A program made the translations under genes and the position numbers. This document shows, piece by piece, positions 1-6,949 of a stretch of 10,863 nt of DNA. The stretch's first letter is position 1; each line of letters starts with the position of its first letter. Origin of the DNA: Nitrososphaerales archaeon TH5894 (GTDB lineage: Archaea; Thermoproteota; Nitrososphaeria; Nitrososphaerales; Nitrososphaeraceae); assembly GCA_014523485.1 (NCBI GenBank), contig JAATVK010000044.1, forward strand, positions 1 through 10,863. The letters are read 5' to 3'. The notes beneath the pieces were generated by a model, which had not been told where the DNA came from, did not search any database, and saw only the letters and a list, made by a program, of their open reading frames with translations.

Positions 1-900
1 TGTTATATCACCTTCGAAATTATTTTTTTTCTTATTCCTCACTTCGAATAATTTAAGGTATACAAAGGCAATTGCTATGTTCATGATAATGAGTAATATA
101 CCAACTGCTGCCCCTTCAGAGAAATATCCAAATTCAAAAGCCTGTTTATACATATATAAAGACAATGTTGTTGTAGAAGACAAGGGACCGCCATTTGTCA
201 TAATTAATTGCAAATCAAAAAAGTTAATTGTCCAAACCGTTACCAAGATCAAATTAGTTAAAATAAAAGATTTCAAAAGTGGAAGAGTGATATAAAAAAA
301 TCTCCTAAACTTGGATGCACCATCAATAATAGCTGCTTCATAAAGTGTAGGATTAATTGAAAGTAATCCTGCTGTAAGAAATAATATTGTGAAAGGAGCA
401 CCATACCAAGTATTTGCTAGAATAACGATCCATATGGCTAAATTAGGATCTGAAAACCACCCAATAGATTCTAGACCTAATTTTTCTATTCCATAGTTAA
501 TAATTCCAAAACTATCATCAAATAGAAACTTAAAAGAGAAACCTGTAATAACTGTGGATACTGTCCATGGAATAATAAACAAAGTCCTAAATAGTCCTGA
601 AGCCCTAATCTGTTGATTTAACAGAAGAGCTATTAAAAGTCCAATCCCGAATTGAAGTAGAACTGAGCCACATACAAAAACCAATGTAACTTTGAGGGAA
701 TTGTAAAAATTGGAATCAGAAAAAATATTATTAAAGTTTTTAAATCCTATAAATTCCCACTCTTTTATTATTGTAAGAATGGATACATCATGTAAAGAAA
801 TATATATATTCCAAACTAAGGGTACAAAAAGAAATACAAATAATATTATAATACTCGGTAATAAAAAAATATAAGGCTCAATACTTTTTAAGATTAACAT
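1..900 (-). CDS. Carbohydrate ABC transporter permease, MalF/UgpA type (3' end cut by window)
   Basis: Integral membrane subunit of a sugar-type ABC importer, forming half of the transmembrane channel. The frame is open from ATG at 900 to the window edge: exactly 300 codons with no stop, so only the last few residues can be missing (family about 290-310 aa). Hydrophobic segments lie at roughly residues 9-30, 71-94, 105-127, 155-180, 211-230 and 264-284. The EAA loop that docks on the ATPase is clear at 188-209 (EAAIIDGASKFRRFF, then LPLL), and the conserved MTNGGPL stretch is at 234-240. It lies 42 nt downstream of the solute-binding protein on the same strand, so the two are probably co-transcribed; a MalG-type partner is expected just outside the left edge. 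No Shine-Dalgarno motif is seen. Family assignment is firm; the substrate cannot be read from the sequence. Confidence 0.9.
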   Translation of the reverse strand, partial: MLILKSIEPYIFLLPSIIILFVFLFVPLVWNIYISLHDVSILTIIKEWEFIGFKNFNNIFSDSNFYNSLKVTLVFVCGSVLLQFGIGLLIALLLNQQIRASGLFRTLFIIPWTVSTVITGFSFKFLFDDSFGIINYGIEKLGLESIGWFSDPNLAIWIVILANTWYGAPFTILFLTAGLLSINPTLYEAAIIDGASKFRRFFYITLPLLKSFILTNLILVTVWTINFFDLQLIMTNGGPLSSTTTLSLYMYKQAFEFGYFSEGAAVGILLIIMNIAIAFVYLKLFEVRNKKKNNFEGDIT

Positions 901-942
901 TGTACTCTGTTATAGTGTTATTTGATAAAAATAAATATTAGA

Positions 943-2256
943 TTACCAACCCAAGGCTTTTGCAGATTGTTTTGAAGCCTCATCTAACGCTTGTTTTGGA
1001 TCCATTCCATTGTATACTTGTTCAATTGCATTTCTTATATGCTCGGCAACTATAGGATACTCAGGAATATTGGGTCTTCCTTTCCCTAATTCAATTAGAG
1101 AAATGAGTTCTTCATAATAAGGAATTGTTGATTTCAACTCCTCAGAGTATTGTCCTTCTCCTATGCTTTTTTGAGTTGGAAGATAGCCCTGTTGTAACAA
1201 CATCGGAATCAAAACATTCGGCTCCAACATTATAGTAAGAAGTTCCCAAGATATTTCTTTATTTTGTGACGTTTCAGGTATACTTAAGAGCCACCCTCCC
1301 ATTAATGTAGAAGTGTTTGTATTTAGAGTATTAGGTACCGGAAACATTGGAATCATTCCTATTTTTTCTTTTAATGTATTCCATTCGTTCTTATCAAATT
1401 GTCCCAATAACCAAGATCCTTCAAGCATTACAGCAAATTTCTTGTCTGCGAATTCTTGACCCCAGTAATGATTCATTTGAGGTTTAATTCCAGCATTGAC
1501 TTGATCTTTTAAAAATTGAAGCGCTTTAACACCTAATTCGCTGTTATATTTGGGATACCAATAATTTTGTTTTGTTGGGTGTCCTTCTCTTTTTTCTAAT
1601 ATTTCCCCTCCGAGCATCCATAGGTAAGGGTACCACATATCAGGTGAGTGGGCAGCACCTACTAAATGCATTCCCTGAGTGCCATCTTTTTGTAAAACCT
1701 GGTGTAATTTTTTAGATGCAGATAAATATCCATTCCAATTCTCTAGCTCGTCAGGATTAATTTCTGCTTTACCCAATAGATCCTTCCAATACCATAATGC
1801 CCTGACATCTGTCCATGCCCAAATGCCTTTGACTTGATCATTATACAATCCTCCCTCCCAATTTTGTAGATACCAGTCGGAGGACTTGTTCCATTTTTGT
1901 GTATTAGCTGTAAGATCTGATAAAAATCCTCCTTCTGCAAATTCACCGAGCCATATTTGGTCTAAAGAAATAAGATCAATAGGAGTTTTTCCTGCCATTG
2001 CTGTAAGGATTTGTGTTCGTGTATCAGAATATGGCAATACTCTATAATCAATTTTAATAGTTTTATCGGGATGTCTCTCATTTAATATCTTTGTAGCATT
2101 CTCCAAGAGCATATCCCATCGCTCCTTAGGTTCAGCAAAAATTGCAGTAAGAGTTATCTCCTCTTGAGCAATAACGGGTATAAAATTCATTTGTGAAATA
2201 AAAAATAAAGATAAAATTGCAAAAGATACTGTAATTAAAAGATTTAACTTGGCCAT
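943..2256 (-). CDS. Extracellular solute-binding protein of a sugar-type ABC importer
   Basis: A 437-aa family 1 (MalE/UgpB-like) solute-binding protein that would capture substrate outside the membrane and pass it to the permease encoded 42 nt downstream. Residues 1-30 form a signal peptide: a Lys near the start, a long hydrophobic core and a likely cleavage site after VIA. The mature part shows family features such as ILTAMAGKTPIDLISLD (about 82-98), a Trp/Tyr-rich binding region (about 120-160), the FAVMLEGSW stretch (about 273-281) and a GGW near 321. There is no lipobox cysteine and no C-terminal membrane anchor, so attachment may rely on an uncleaved signal peptide or another mechanism. 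The abundance of Trp and Tyr suits stacking on sugar rings, which is inference. The ATG at 2256 directly precedes a lysine and the hydrophobic core, so the start is well supported. Confidence 0.92.
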   Translation of the reverse strand: MAKLNLLITVSFAILSLFFISQMNFIPVIAQEEITLTAIFAEPKERWDMLLENATKILNERHPDKTIKIDYRVLPYSDTRTQILTAMAGKTPIDLISLDQIWLGEFAEGGFLSDLTANTQKWNKSSDWYLQNWEGGLYNDQVKGIWAWTDVRALWYWKDLLGKAEINPDELENWNGYLSASKKLHQVLQKDGTQGMHLVGAAHSPDMWYPYLWMLGGEILEKREGHPTKQNYWYPKYNSELGVKALQFLKDQVNAGIKPQMNHYWGQEFADKKFAVMLEGSWLLGQFDKNEWNTLKEKIGMIPMFPVPNTLNTNTSTLMGGWLLSIPETSQNKEISWELLTIMLEPNVLIPMLLQQGYLPTQKSIGEGQYSEELKSTIPYYEELISLIELGKGRPNIPEYPIVAEHIRNAIEQVYNGMDPKQALDEASKQSAKALGW

Positions 2257-2464
2257 TTTAGAATTATAACAGAAGTTACAACTACTCCTATTATTAATTA
2301 TTTACTAATAAATATGATTATTTTCAAGGTTGTTTATTTAATACAATATACGATTCTATTATAGAATGCGTATTTTCTGTCGTCTAGTATAATAATTTAT
2401 TGAGTTGTTTATTGTTACAAATTAATATTAAATATTACTTTTTAGTAGACTTAGTGAGTATTTT
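2257..2464. promoter_or_regulatory. Divergent control region between the binding protein and the ABC ATPase
   Basis: This 208-bp region serves two divergent transcripts. For the ATPase, a TATA-like box TTAAATATT at 2428-2436 is about 33 bp before the proposed CTG start, which predicts a leader of only a few nucleotides. For the binding protein, an AT-rich box near 2291-2310 on the minus strand would start RNA some 15-20 nt before its ATG. Between the two lies a perfect 15-bp palindrome at 2353-2367. A 12-bp direct repeat occurs at 2370-2381 and 2458-2469. The boxes are pattern matches in AT-rich DNA, so the exact transcription start sites are uncertain. Confidence 0.5.
2353..2367. promoter_or_regulatory. 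15-bp palindrome, candidate operator of the ABC transporter genes
   Basis: ATTCTAT-T-ATAGAAT is a perfect inverted repeat with 7-bp arms and one central base, located about midway between two divergent transport genes. The one-base centre makes an RNA hairpin unlikely as its function and favours a dimeric DNA-binding regulator. A site of the same geometry with different arms lies at 10113-10127. No known regulator's consensus is recognised. Confidence 0.4.
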
Positions 2465-3571
2465 CTGTCTAGAATAACAATCAAAAATCTTAGTAAAAGG
2501 TATGGAAGTGTAAATGCAGTAACGAAATTTTCTGTGGAAATTGATTCAGGAATGTTTTTAGTACTATTAGGTCCTTCGGGCTGTGGTAAAACTACTATAA
2601 TAAAATCTATAGCTGGGCTTATCGACCCTACAGAAGGACAAATTTACATTGATAATACTTTAATAAATAAACTTCCACCCAAAAATCGTGATGTTGCTAT
2701 GGTTTTTCAAAGTTATGCATTATATCCACATATGAGCGTATATGATAACATTGCATTTCCTTTAAAAATGAGAAAATTACCAAAACATGAAATAAAAGAT
2801 AAGGTGGAGAATACTGCTAGTCTATTAGAACTTACTCAGTTTCTTGAACGAAAGCCAAAAGAATTGAGCGGCGGTCAAATGCAAAGAGTTGCTTTAGCAA
2901 GAGCACTTGTTAGAAAACCAAAGTTATTTCTAATGGATGAACCACTGAGTAATTTGGATGCTAAGTTACGTATGCAAATGAGAACGGAGATTAAGAAATT
3001 ACAAAAGAAAATAAGAATTACAACCATCTATATCACTCACGATCAAATTGAAGCTATGAGTATGGCCGATCAAATTATCGTTATGAACAAAGGAGTAATT
3101 CAGCAGATAGGTTCACCTCATGCGATATATTACCAACCTACAAACCTTTTTGTTGCAAATTTTATAGGAAGTCCACCAATGAATTTTTTGAAATTCAGAA
3201 TATCTCAAACATCTCAAGATTTTATTCTTTATTCTTCTCAAATGGATATTCAAATTTCAAAGATAAATTTACCACTTTTAGAAAATATCCCTTCTGAAAT
3301 TATTTTAGGAATAAGACCTAAAGATATTATGATTGATGATAAAAAATACAAAAAAGAACATGATGCAGTATCTTTGAAAGGAAAATTATTATTTACTGAA
3401 TTACTTGGAGATGAGGTAATTTATGAATTTAAATTAGAAAATAATAGCATAGTGAAAGTTTCATCAAATACTGATAATTTTAACTATAAACAAAACGATG
3501 AATTTAATTTGATAGTCAAATATAAAAATATACATTTTTTCGATCCTCTAACAGAACAACGATTATTTTGA
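2465..3571 (+). CDS. Sugar-type ABC transporter ATPase, MalK/UgpC family, probable CTG start
   Basis: Cytoplasmic ATPase that powers the importer encoded on the opposite strand. Counting from the CTG at 2465 it is 368 aa, the usual length for MalK/UgpC. Motifs: an aromatic A-loop in SKRYGSV (10-16), Walker A GPSGCGKTT (36-44), Q-loop VFQSYALYPH, signature LSGGQ (134-138), Walker B LFLMDEP (154-160), H-loop His192, then a C-terminal regulatory/TOBE-like domain from about 240. The first conventional start in this frame is GTG at 2534, but it would remove the first strand and the A-loop, which are plainly encoded upstream. Back to the stop at 2429-2431 the frame has no ATG, GTG or TTG. CTG at 2465 gives a typical N terminus (M-S-RITIKNLSKRYG) and sits just after a TATA-like box. 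An undetected frameshift from GTG at 2454 is the alternative. Family is certain; the start is not. Confidence 0.88.
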   Translation: MSRITIKNLSKRYGSVNAVTKFSVEIDSGMFLVLLGPSGCGKTTIIKSIAGLIDPTEGQIYIDNTLINKLPPKNRDVAMVFQSYALYPHMSVYDNIAFPLKMRKLPKHEIKDKVENTASLLELTQFLERKPKELSGGQMQRVALARALVRKPKLFLMDEPLSNLDAKLRMQMRTEIKKLQKKIRITTIYITHDQIEAMSMADQIIVMNKGVIQQIGSPHAIYYQPTNLFVANFIGSPPMNFLKFRISQTSQDFILYSSQMDIQISKINLPLLENIPSEIILGIRPKDIMIDDKKYKKEHDAVSLKGKLLFTELLGDEVIYEFKLENNSIVKVSSNTDNFNYKQNDEFNLIVKYKNIHFFDPLTEQRLF

Positions 3572-3591
3572 TTTGTTATTTCAGAACAAAT
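3571..3591 (+). terminator. Possible hairpin terminator at the ATPase stop codon
   Basis: ATTTGTT (3571-3577) and AACAAAT (3585-3591) form a 7-bp inverted repeat with a 7-nt loop starting at the last base of the stop codon. The following sequence is T-rich but has no long T-run, so termination is only a possibility. Confidence 0.3.
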
Positions 3592-3929
3592 TATTGTCTA
3601 TTTATTATAATAATACCAATTATACAATAGGTTGGTTACATAATTAAACAGCTAAAGAAAATATAACTTTCATATAATATATTTATATTATCAGGTGATA
3701 AAATTTTATAAAACTAATAAATAAAAAATATATTTCAAAGATGATATTTGGATCAAAGAAAATTCAAAAGAATAAAATCTTTAAACTTGGCATCATCAGG
3801 AATATTTTAAAATTTCAGGATCTAATACCAAATTTCTTTCAAAAAATCTCGATGCTATTAAAAAAGTGATAGATATAGGGTTATATTTAATTATTTAATG
3901 CTTAAAAACTTGTTTGATCAATAGATTAT
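3572..3929. other. 358-bp gap: probably non-coding, possible decayed gene remnant
   Basis: No convincing gene is seen. A 42-aa ORF starts at ATG 3741 and ends at 3869 (MIFGSKKIQKNK..., Lys- and Phe-rich, unrecognised). An overlapping frame from 3785 to the stop at 3896-3898 has protein-like composition (SGSNTKFLSKNLDAIKKVID) but no start codon. The two frames overlap, so at most one is real; together they may be a decayed gene. A TATA-like box at 3880-3890 serves the next gene. Confidence 0.3.
3880..3890 (+). promoter_or_regulatory. TATA-like box of the small zinc-binding protein gene
   Basis: GTTATATTTAA is centred about 45 bp before the ATG at 3930, which predicts transcription starting near 3911 and a leader of about 19 nt. 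This is a pattern match only. Confidence 0.35.
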
Positions 3930-4181
3930 ATGGACAATCATAACCCTAATACTTGTCAAGTATGTGGCTCAAAAGTTACGGACGTAGTATCTATTAAAGT
4001 TGAAAATGATAATGTAATTAAATTAGGTAAACATTTTAATGGAAAGTGGATTTGTGATGATTGTTTTCTAAAACAAAGAGGGATAGAATCAGAATCTATA
4101 GACTATTCAACGGAAGAAAAGGATAAGTCTAAAGATATTGCGTCATCTAAAGATGTATCGCCTAATACTCCTCCTGCTTGA
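3930..4181 (+). CDS. Small zinc-ribbon-like protein with two CxxC pairs
   Basis: An 83-aa soluble protein. Two cysteine pairs, CQVC (residues 9-12) and CDDC (42-45), are separated by about 29 residues and should bind one zinc ion, as in treble-clef or zinc-ribbon knuckles. Between them is a short beta-rich stretch (VVSIKVENDNVIKL, then GKHFNGKW). After residue 50 the tail is charged, Ser-rich and probably disordered, ending in PNTPPA. There is no membrane segment or signal peptide. It stands alone between a long gap and the convergent GH130 gene, so context gives no function. Small zinc proteins like this are common in archaea and may bind nucleic acid or protein partners. The regular cysteine spacing makes a real gene likely; the role is unknown. 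Confidence 0.75.
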   Translation: MDNHNPNTCQVCGSKVTDVVSIKVENDNVIKLGKHFNGKWICDDCFLKQRGIESESIDYSTEEKDKSKDIASSKDVSPNTPPA

Positions 4182-4426
4182 ATTATAACAATTCATATAT
4201 TTTTTAGCCTATTAATAGACGTAAATTTTATTTTATTATTTGTTTATGAATAAAACTATAAAACTGTCTAAAGATATATAGAAGTGAATACCCTTTATAT
4301 GTATTTAATTAAAATAACTATTAGTTATATATAGAAAATAAAAAAATAAAGTAGCATACTTAATTTTTAAATTAATTAAAATATACGAGAGATTTAAGAT
4401 TAGAAAGAAGAACAAGTATTTCACAT
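4182..4426. other. Convergent intergenic region, non-coding
   Basis: Nothing protein-like is visible between the zinc protein (plus) and GH130 (minus). A six-T run at 4200-4205 may end the plus-strand transcript, and a run of A at 4341-4346 may end the minus-strand one. Two AT-only palindromes occur: TAACTA-T-TAGTTA at 4315-4327 and TTAATTT-TT-AAATTAA at 4360-4375. Such palindromes are expected by chance in DNA this AT-rich. Confidence 0.4.
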
Positions 4427-5395
4427 CTAAGCAGTTATTGAGTCTTTTAAAATATGTTCAATTAGTTCATCAATATCAGTGCTTGCTACACAACATACTC
4501 TATCTGCTCCTCCATAATATAACAAGAGCTTTTTATCAATTATAACGGTACCCGTTGGAAAAACAACATTATTAACATCTCCTAATTTTTCATAGTCTTC
4601 TTCTGGTTCTAAGATAGGTTGTTTTGTTCTAGCAATAACTTTTCTTGGATCATCCAGATCTAAAAGTGCTGCTCCGGCTCGATAGACCTTGTCAGTACTT
4701 ACACCATGATAAATTAATAACCATCCCTCTTTTGTTTTAATAGGTGATGGACCGGCGCCAACTTTGAGGCTCTCCCAATCTTGTTCCGGTTTTAAAAGTA
4801 AAATAGAATTACTTAATGTTGATTCAGTATTACTTATACTTAACCATATACTAGGACGACTTATCTGATAATCAGGATTACTCAAACTAGTAGGTCGGTG
4901 TAATACAAGAAAGGAACTATTATTAGAAAAGCTAGAGTCTATCTTAAATTTATCTGGAAAGAAAATTACATCTTTGTTATTATCAAAGTCTTTAGTAATA
5001 ATACCTAATTTATCAAATTCATCATAATCTTTTGTCACTGCAAGGGCAGAAAATACTTTTGGATGATTTTTTACGTACTCTGATAGAACAACATAAGTAA
5101 CAAAGATTTTATCATCAATTTGTGTTATTCGAGGGTCTTCCATGCCATGTTTTTCGTATTCTTCTGTTGTAGGAATAGCAATGTTACGTCGTCTATCAAA
5201 TTGAAAACCATCACTGCTACATGCATAACCTATTCTCGAAATATAATGATCATATTCTCCAATTGCTCTGTATAGCATATGAACACTCTGACCGTCGTAT
5301 GATACCGAACAATTAAAGACTGCCTTAGATTCCCACCAATTATTTTTATTGCTAGTCAGTATCGGATTTTTCGAATACCTTTCAAATATCGTCAT
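4427..5395 (-). CDS. GH130 family beta-mannoside phosphorylase/hydrolase
   Basis: A 322-aa five-bladed beta-propeller enzyme of family GH130. Characterised members phosphorolyse beta-1,4- or beta-1,2-mannosides to mannose 1-phosphate, and some hydrolyse beta-1,2-mannosides. Family landmarks in order: FERYSKNPIL (4-13), LYRAIG (41-46), the GMEDPRI loop (84-90) with Asp87 at the position proposed as general acid, VLHRP (164-168), VGAGPSPIKTKEGWLLIYHG (212-231), YRAGAALLDLDDP (238-250), VFPTG (278-282) and YYGGAD (293-298). No signal peptide is seen, so it acts in the cytoplasm. Length is normal. It is divergent from the malic enzyme gene and lies near the sugar-type importer, which suggests but does not prove that imported mannosides are substrates. 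Phosphorylase versus hydrolase cannot be settled here. A TATA-like box at 5424-5433 (minus strand) would give a very short leader before the ATG at 5395. Confidence 0.88.
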   Translation of the reverse strand: MTIFERYSKNPILTSNKNNWWESKAVFNCSVSYDGQSVHMLYRAIGEYDHYISRIGYACSSDGFQFDRRRNIAIPTTEEYEKHGMEDPRITQIDDKIFVTYVVLSEYVKNHPKVFSALAVTKDYDEFDKLGIITKDFDNNKDVIFFPDKFKIDSSFSNNSSFLVLHRPTSLSNPDYQISRPSIWLSISNTESTLSNSILLLKPEQDWESLKVGAGPSPIKTKEGWLLIYHGVSTDKVYRAGAALLDLDDPRKVIARTKQPILEPEEDYEKLGDVNNVVFPTGTVIIDKKLLLYYGGADRVCCVASTDIDELIEHILKDSITA

Positions 5396-5517
5396 TATAT
5401 TCCTATTTATATACCAACAATAACAATATAATTACTATTAGGATAGATATTCCCCGATTGAAAATAGTAAACATTTTACTATAGGATTTATTGATTTATT
5501 TTGTATTAGAAGAACTA

Positions 5518-5527
5518 TTATTATATT
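5518..5527 (+). promoter_or_regulatory. TATA-like box of the malic enzyme gene
   Basis: TTATTATATT is centred about 25 bp before the TTG at 5547. At the usual archaeal spacing RNA would begin at or next to the start codon, giving a leaderless message. This supports the TTG start but is only a pattern match. Confidence 0.4.
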
Positions 5528-5546
5528 GTCTACTTAATGTTATTAC

Positions 5547-6773
5547 TTGAATATAAAGGATGATTCAATTAATTTACATAGAATGTTAAAGGGTAAAATA
5601 GAAATTCAAAATCGTGTCCCTATAGAGAATATTTTTGCAAAAGAAAATAGTCTAATTAATTTAATTTATACTCCAGGTGTTGCATATGTTGCATCCGCGA
5701 TTGCAGAGAATAAAGAATTAGCCTATGATTTTACCTCCAAATGGAATAATGTGGCCATTATATGTGATGGAACAAGAGTTTTAGGTCTTGGAAACATTGG
5801 TCCTTACGCAGCCCTTCCAGTAATGGAAGGTAAATCAGTTCTTTTTAAATTATTAGGGGGTATAAATGCTGTACCTGTCTGTATTGAGACACAAAACAAA
5901 GAGGAAATAATAAAATTTGTAAAATATATTCAACCTTTATTTGGTGCTATAAATATAGAGGATATAGAATCTCCTAAAGTTTTAGAAATAGTAGAGAGAC
6001 TTAAAAAAGAGATTTCTATACCTGTATTTCATGATGATCAACATGGAACTGCTATAATCACATTAGCTGCATTGATAAATTCCCTTAAACTTGTCAGAAA
6101 GCAGTTGGAAAAAATTAAAATTTTAATTTTAGGAGCTGGTTCTGCAGGTTATGGGATAAATAAAATTCTTAATTCTGCAGGTTGTAAGAATACAATAGTA
6201 GTTGATAGCAGGGGTGCTATTTATGAAGGACGCAAAGATTTGATCAACAATCAATTTAAATATGAAATAGCATCTACATCAAATCCTACAAAAATAGAAG
6301 GTTCAATAGGTTCTGTCATTGAAGGATGTGATGTATTTATAGGAGTTTCCGCAAAAGGTAATATTTTAAGTAACAAAGAAATATCTACTATGAATGTTGA
6401 TCCAATAGTTTTTGCATTAAGTAATCCCTATCCTGAAATATTGCCTCAAGCTGCTTTGGATGGTGGGGCAAAAATTGTGGCCACTGGTAGGTCTGATTTT
6501 CCAAATCAAGTTAACAATGCTGTGATATTTCCATCAGTAATTCGATCGTTACTAGATCTACGTGTTAGATTGTTGGATGAGAATTTGATGGTGAATGTTG
6601 CATACGCTATAGCAAATTTAGTACAAACTGAACATCTCAAAACAGATTATATAATACCTCAGATAAATGATCAACGAATTCTCCCTGTTGTGACTCAGAC
6701 TTTAAAAAGTGTAATACAAAAAACAGTGACGCATAATTATGAGAAAGAAACTAATGAGAAGGCTGAAATTTAA
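5547..6773 (+). CDS. Malic enzyme (oxaloacetate-decarboxylating malate dehydrogenase)
   Basis: Oxidatively decarboxylates malate to pyruvate and CO2, linking the TCA cycle to pyruvate and reduced NAD(P). It is 408 aa, the size of the short prokaryotic form without a phosphotransacetylase domain. Residues visible: catalytic Tyr41 in IYTPGVA, LGLGNIG (79-85), EGKSVLFK (94-101) with the catalytic lysine, metal ligands Glu138/Asp139 in NIEDI and Asp163 in FHDDQHGTA (161-169), and the Rossmann loop GAGSAG (196-201). VVD ending at Asp220 suggests preference for NAD. LSNPYPE (291-297) and ATGRSDFPNQVNNA (312-325) are further signatures. The TTG at 5547 is the likely start because SINLHRMLKGKIEI is conserved family sequence and the frame has a stop at 5535-5537. 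An ATG at 5583 would cut into the conserved start. It is divergent from GH130 with a 151-bp gap. Confidence 0.93.
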   Translation: MNIKDDSINLHRMLKGKIEIQNRVPIENIFAKENSLINLIYTPGVAYVASAIAENKELAYDFTSKWNNVAIICDGTRVLGLGNIGPYAALPVMEGKSVLFKLLGGINAVPVCIETQNKEEIIKFVKYIQPLFGAINIEDIESPKVLEIVERLKKEISIPVFHDDQHGTAIITLAALINSLKLVRKQLEKIKILILGAGSAGYGINKILNSAGCKNTIVVDSRGAIYEGRKDLINNQFKYEIASTSNPTKIEGSIGSVIEGCDVFIGVSAKGNILSNKEISTMNVDPIVFALSNPYPEILPQAALDGGAKIVATGRSDFPNQVNNAVIFPSVIRSLLDLRVRLLDENLMVNVAYAIANLVQTEHLKTDYIIPQINDQRILPVVTQTLKSVIQKTVTHNYEKETNEKAEI

Positions 6774-6949
6774 ATTGTTAAAAATAAAATAATAGGATAG
6801 ATTCTTTATTTGGTTTTACATCCTGAATATTTTTTTGTTTATAAAGAAGATTCCAAAGGTTATAGAGAATGAGATCTTATAATTATTTTATCTTATATAA
6901 GTATATTAAAATAAACTGAAAAATTCATGGTCATCTATTTATACTTTCT
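6774..6949. promoter_or_regulatory. Intergenic region: T-run and promoter of the LamG protein gene
   Basis: A seven-T run at 6830-6836 may terminate the malic enzyme transcript. TTATATAAG at 6893-6901, with a second weaker box at 6901-6910, is a good TATA-like match and places the transcription start near 6923-6931. That gives a leader of roughly 20-40 nt before the ATG at 6950 or 6965. Confidence 0.45.

Noticed and set aside
77..295. 72-aa plus-strand frame inside the permease region
   Set aside because: The minus strand encodes an unmistakable permease with an EAA loop across the same bases; the plus-strand product resembles nothing and lies wholly antisense.
1743..1946. 67-aa minus-strand frame inside the solute-binding protein
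   Set aside because: It lies in another frame within the binding-protein gene and has no recognisable features.
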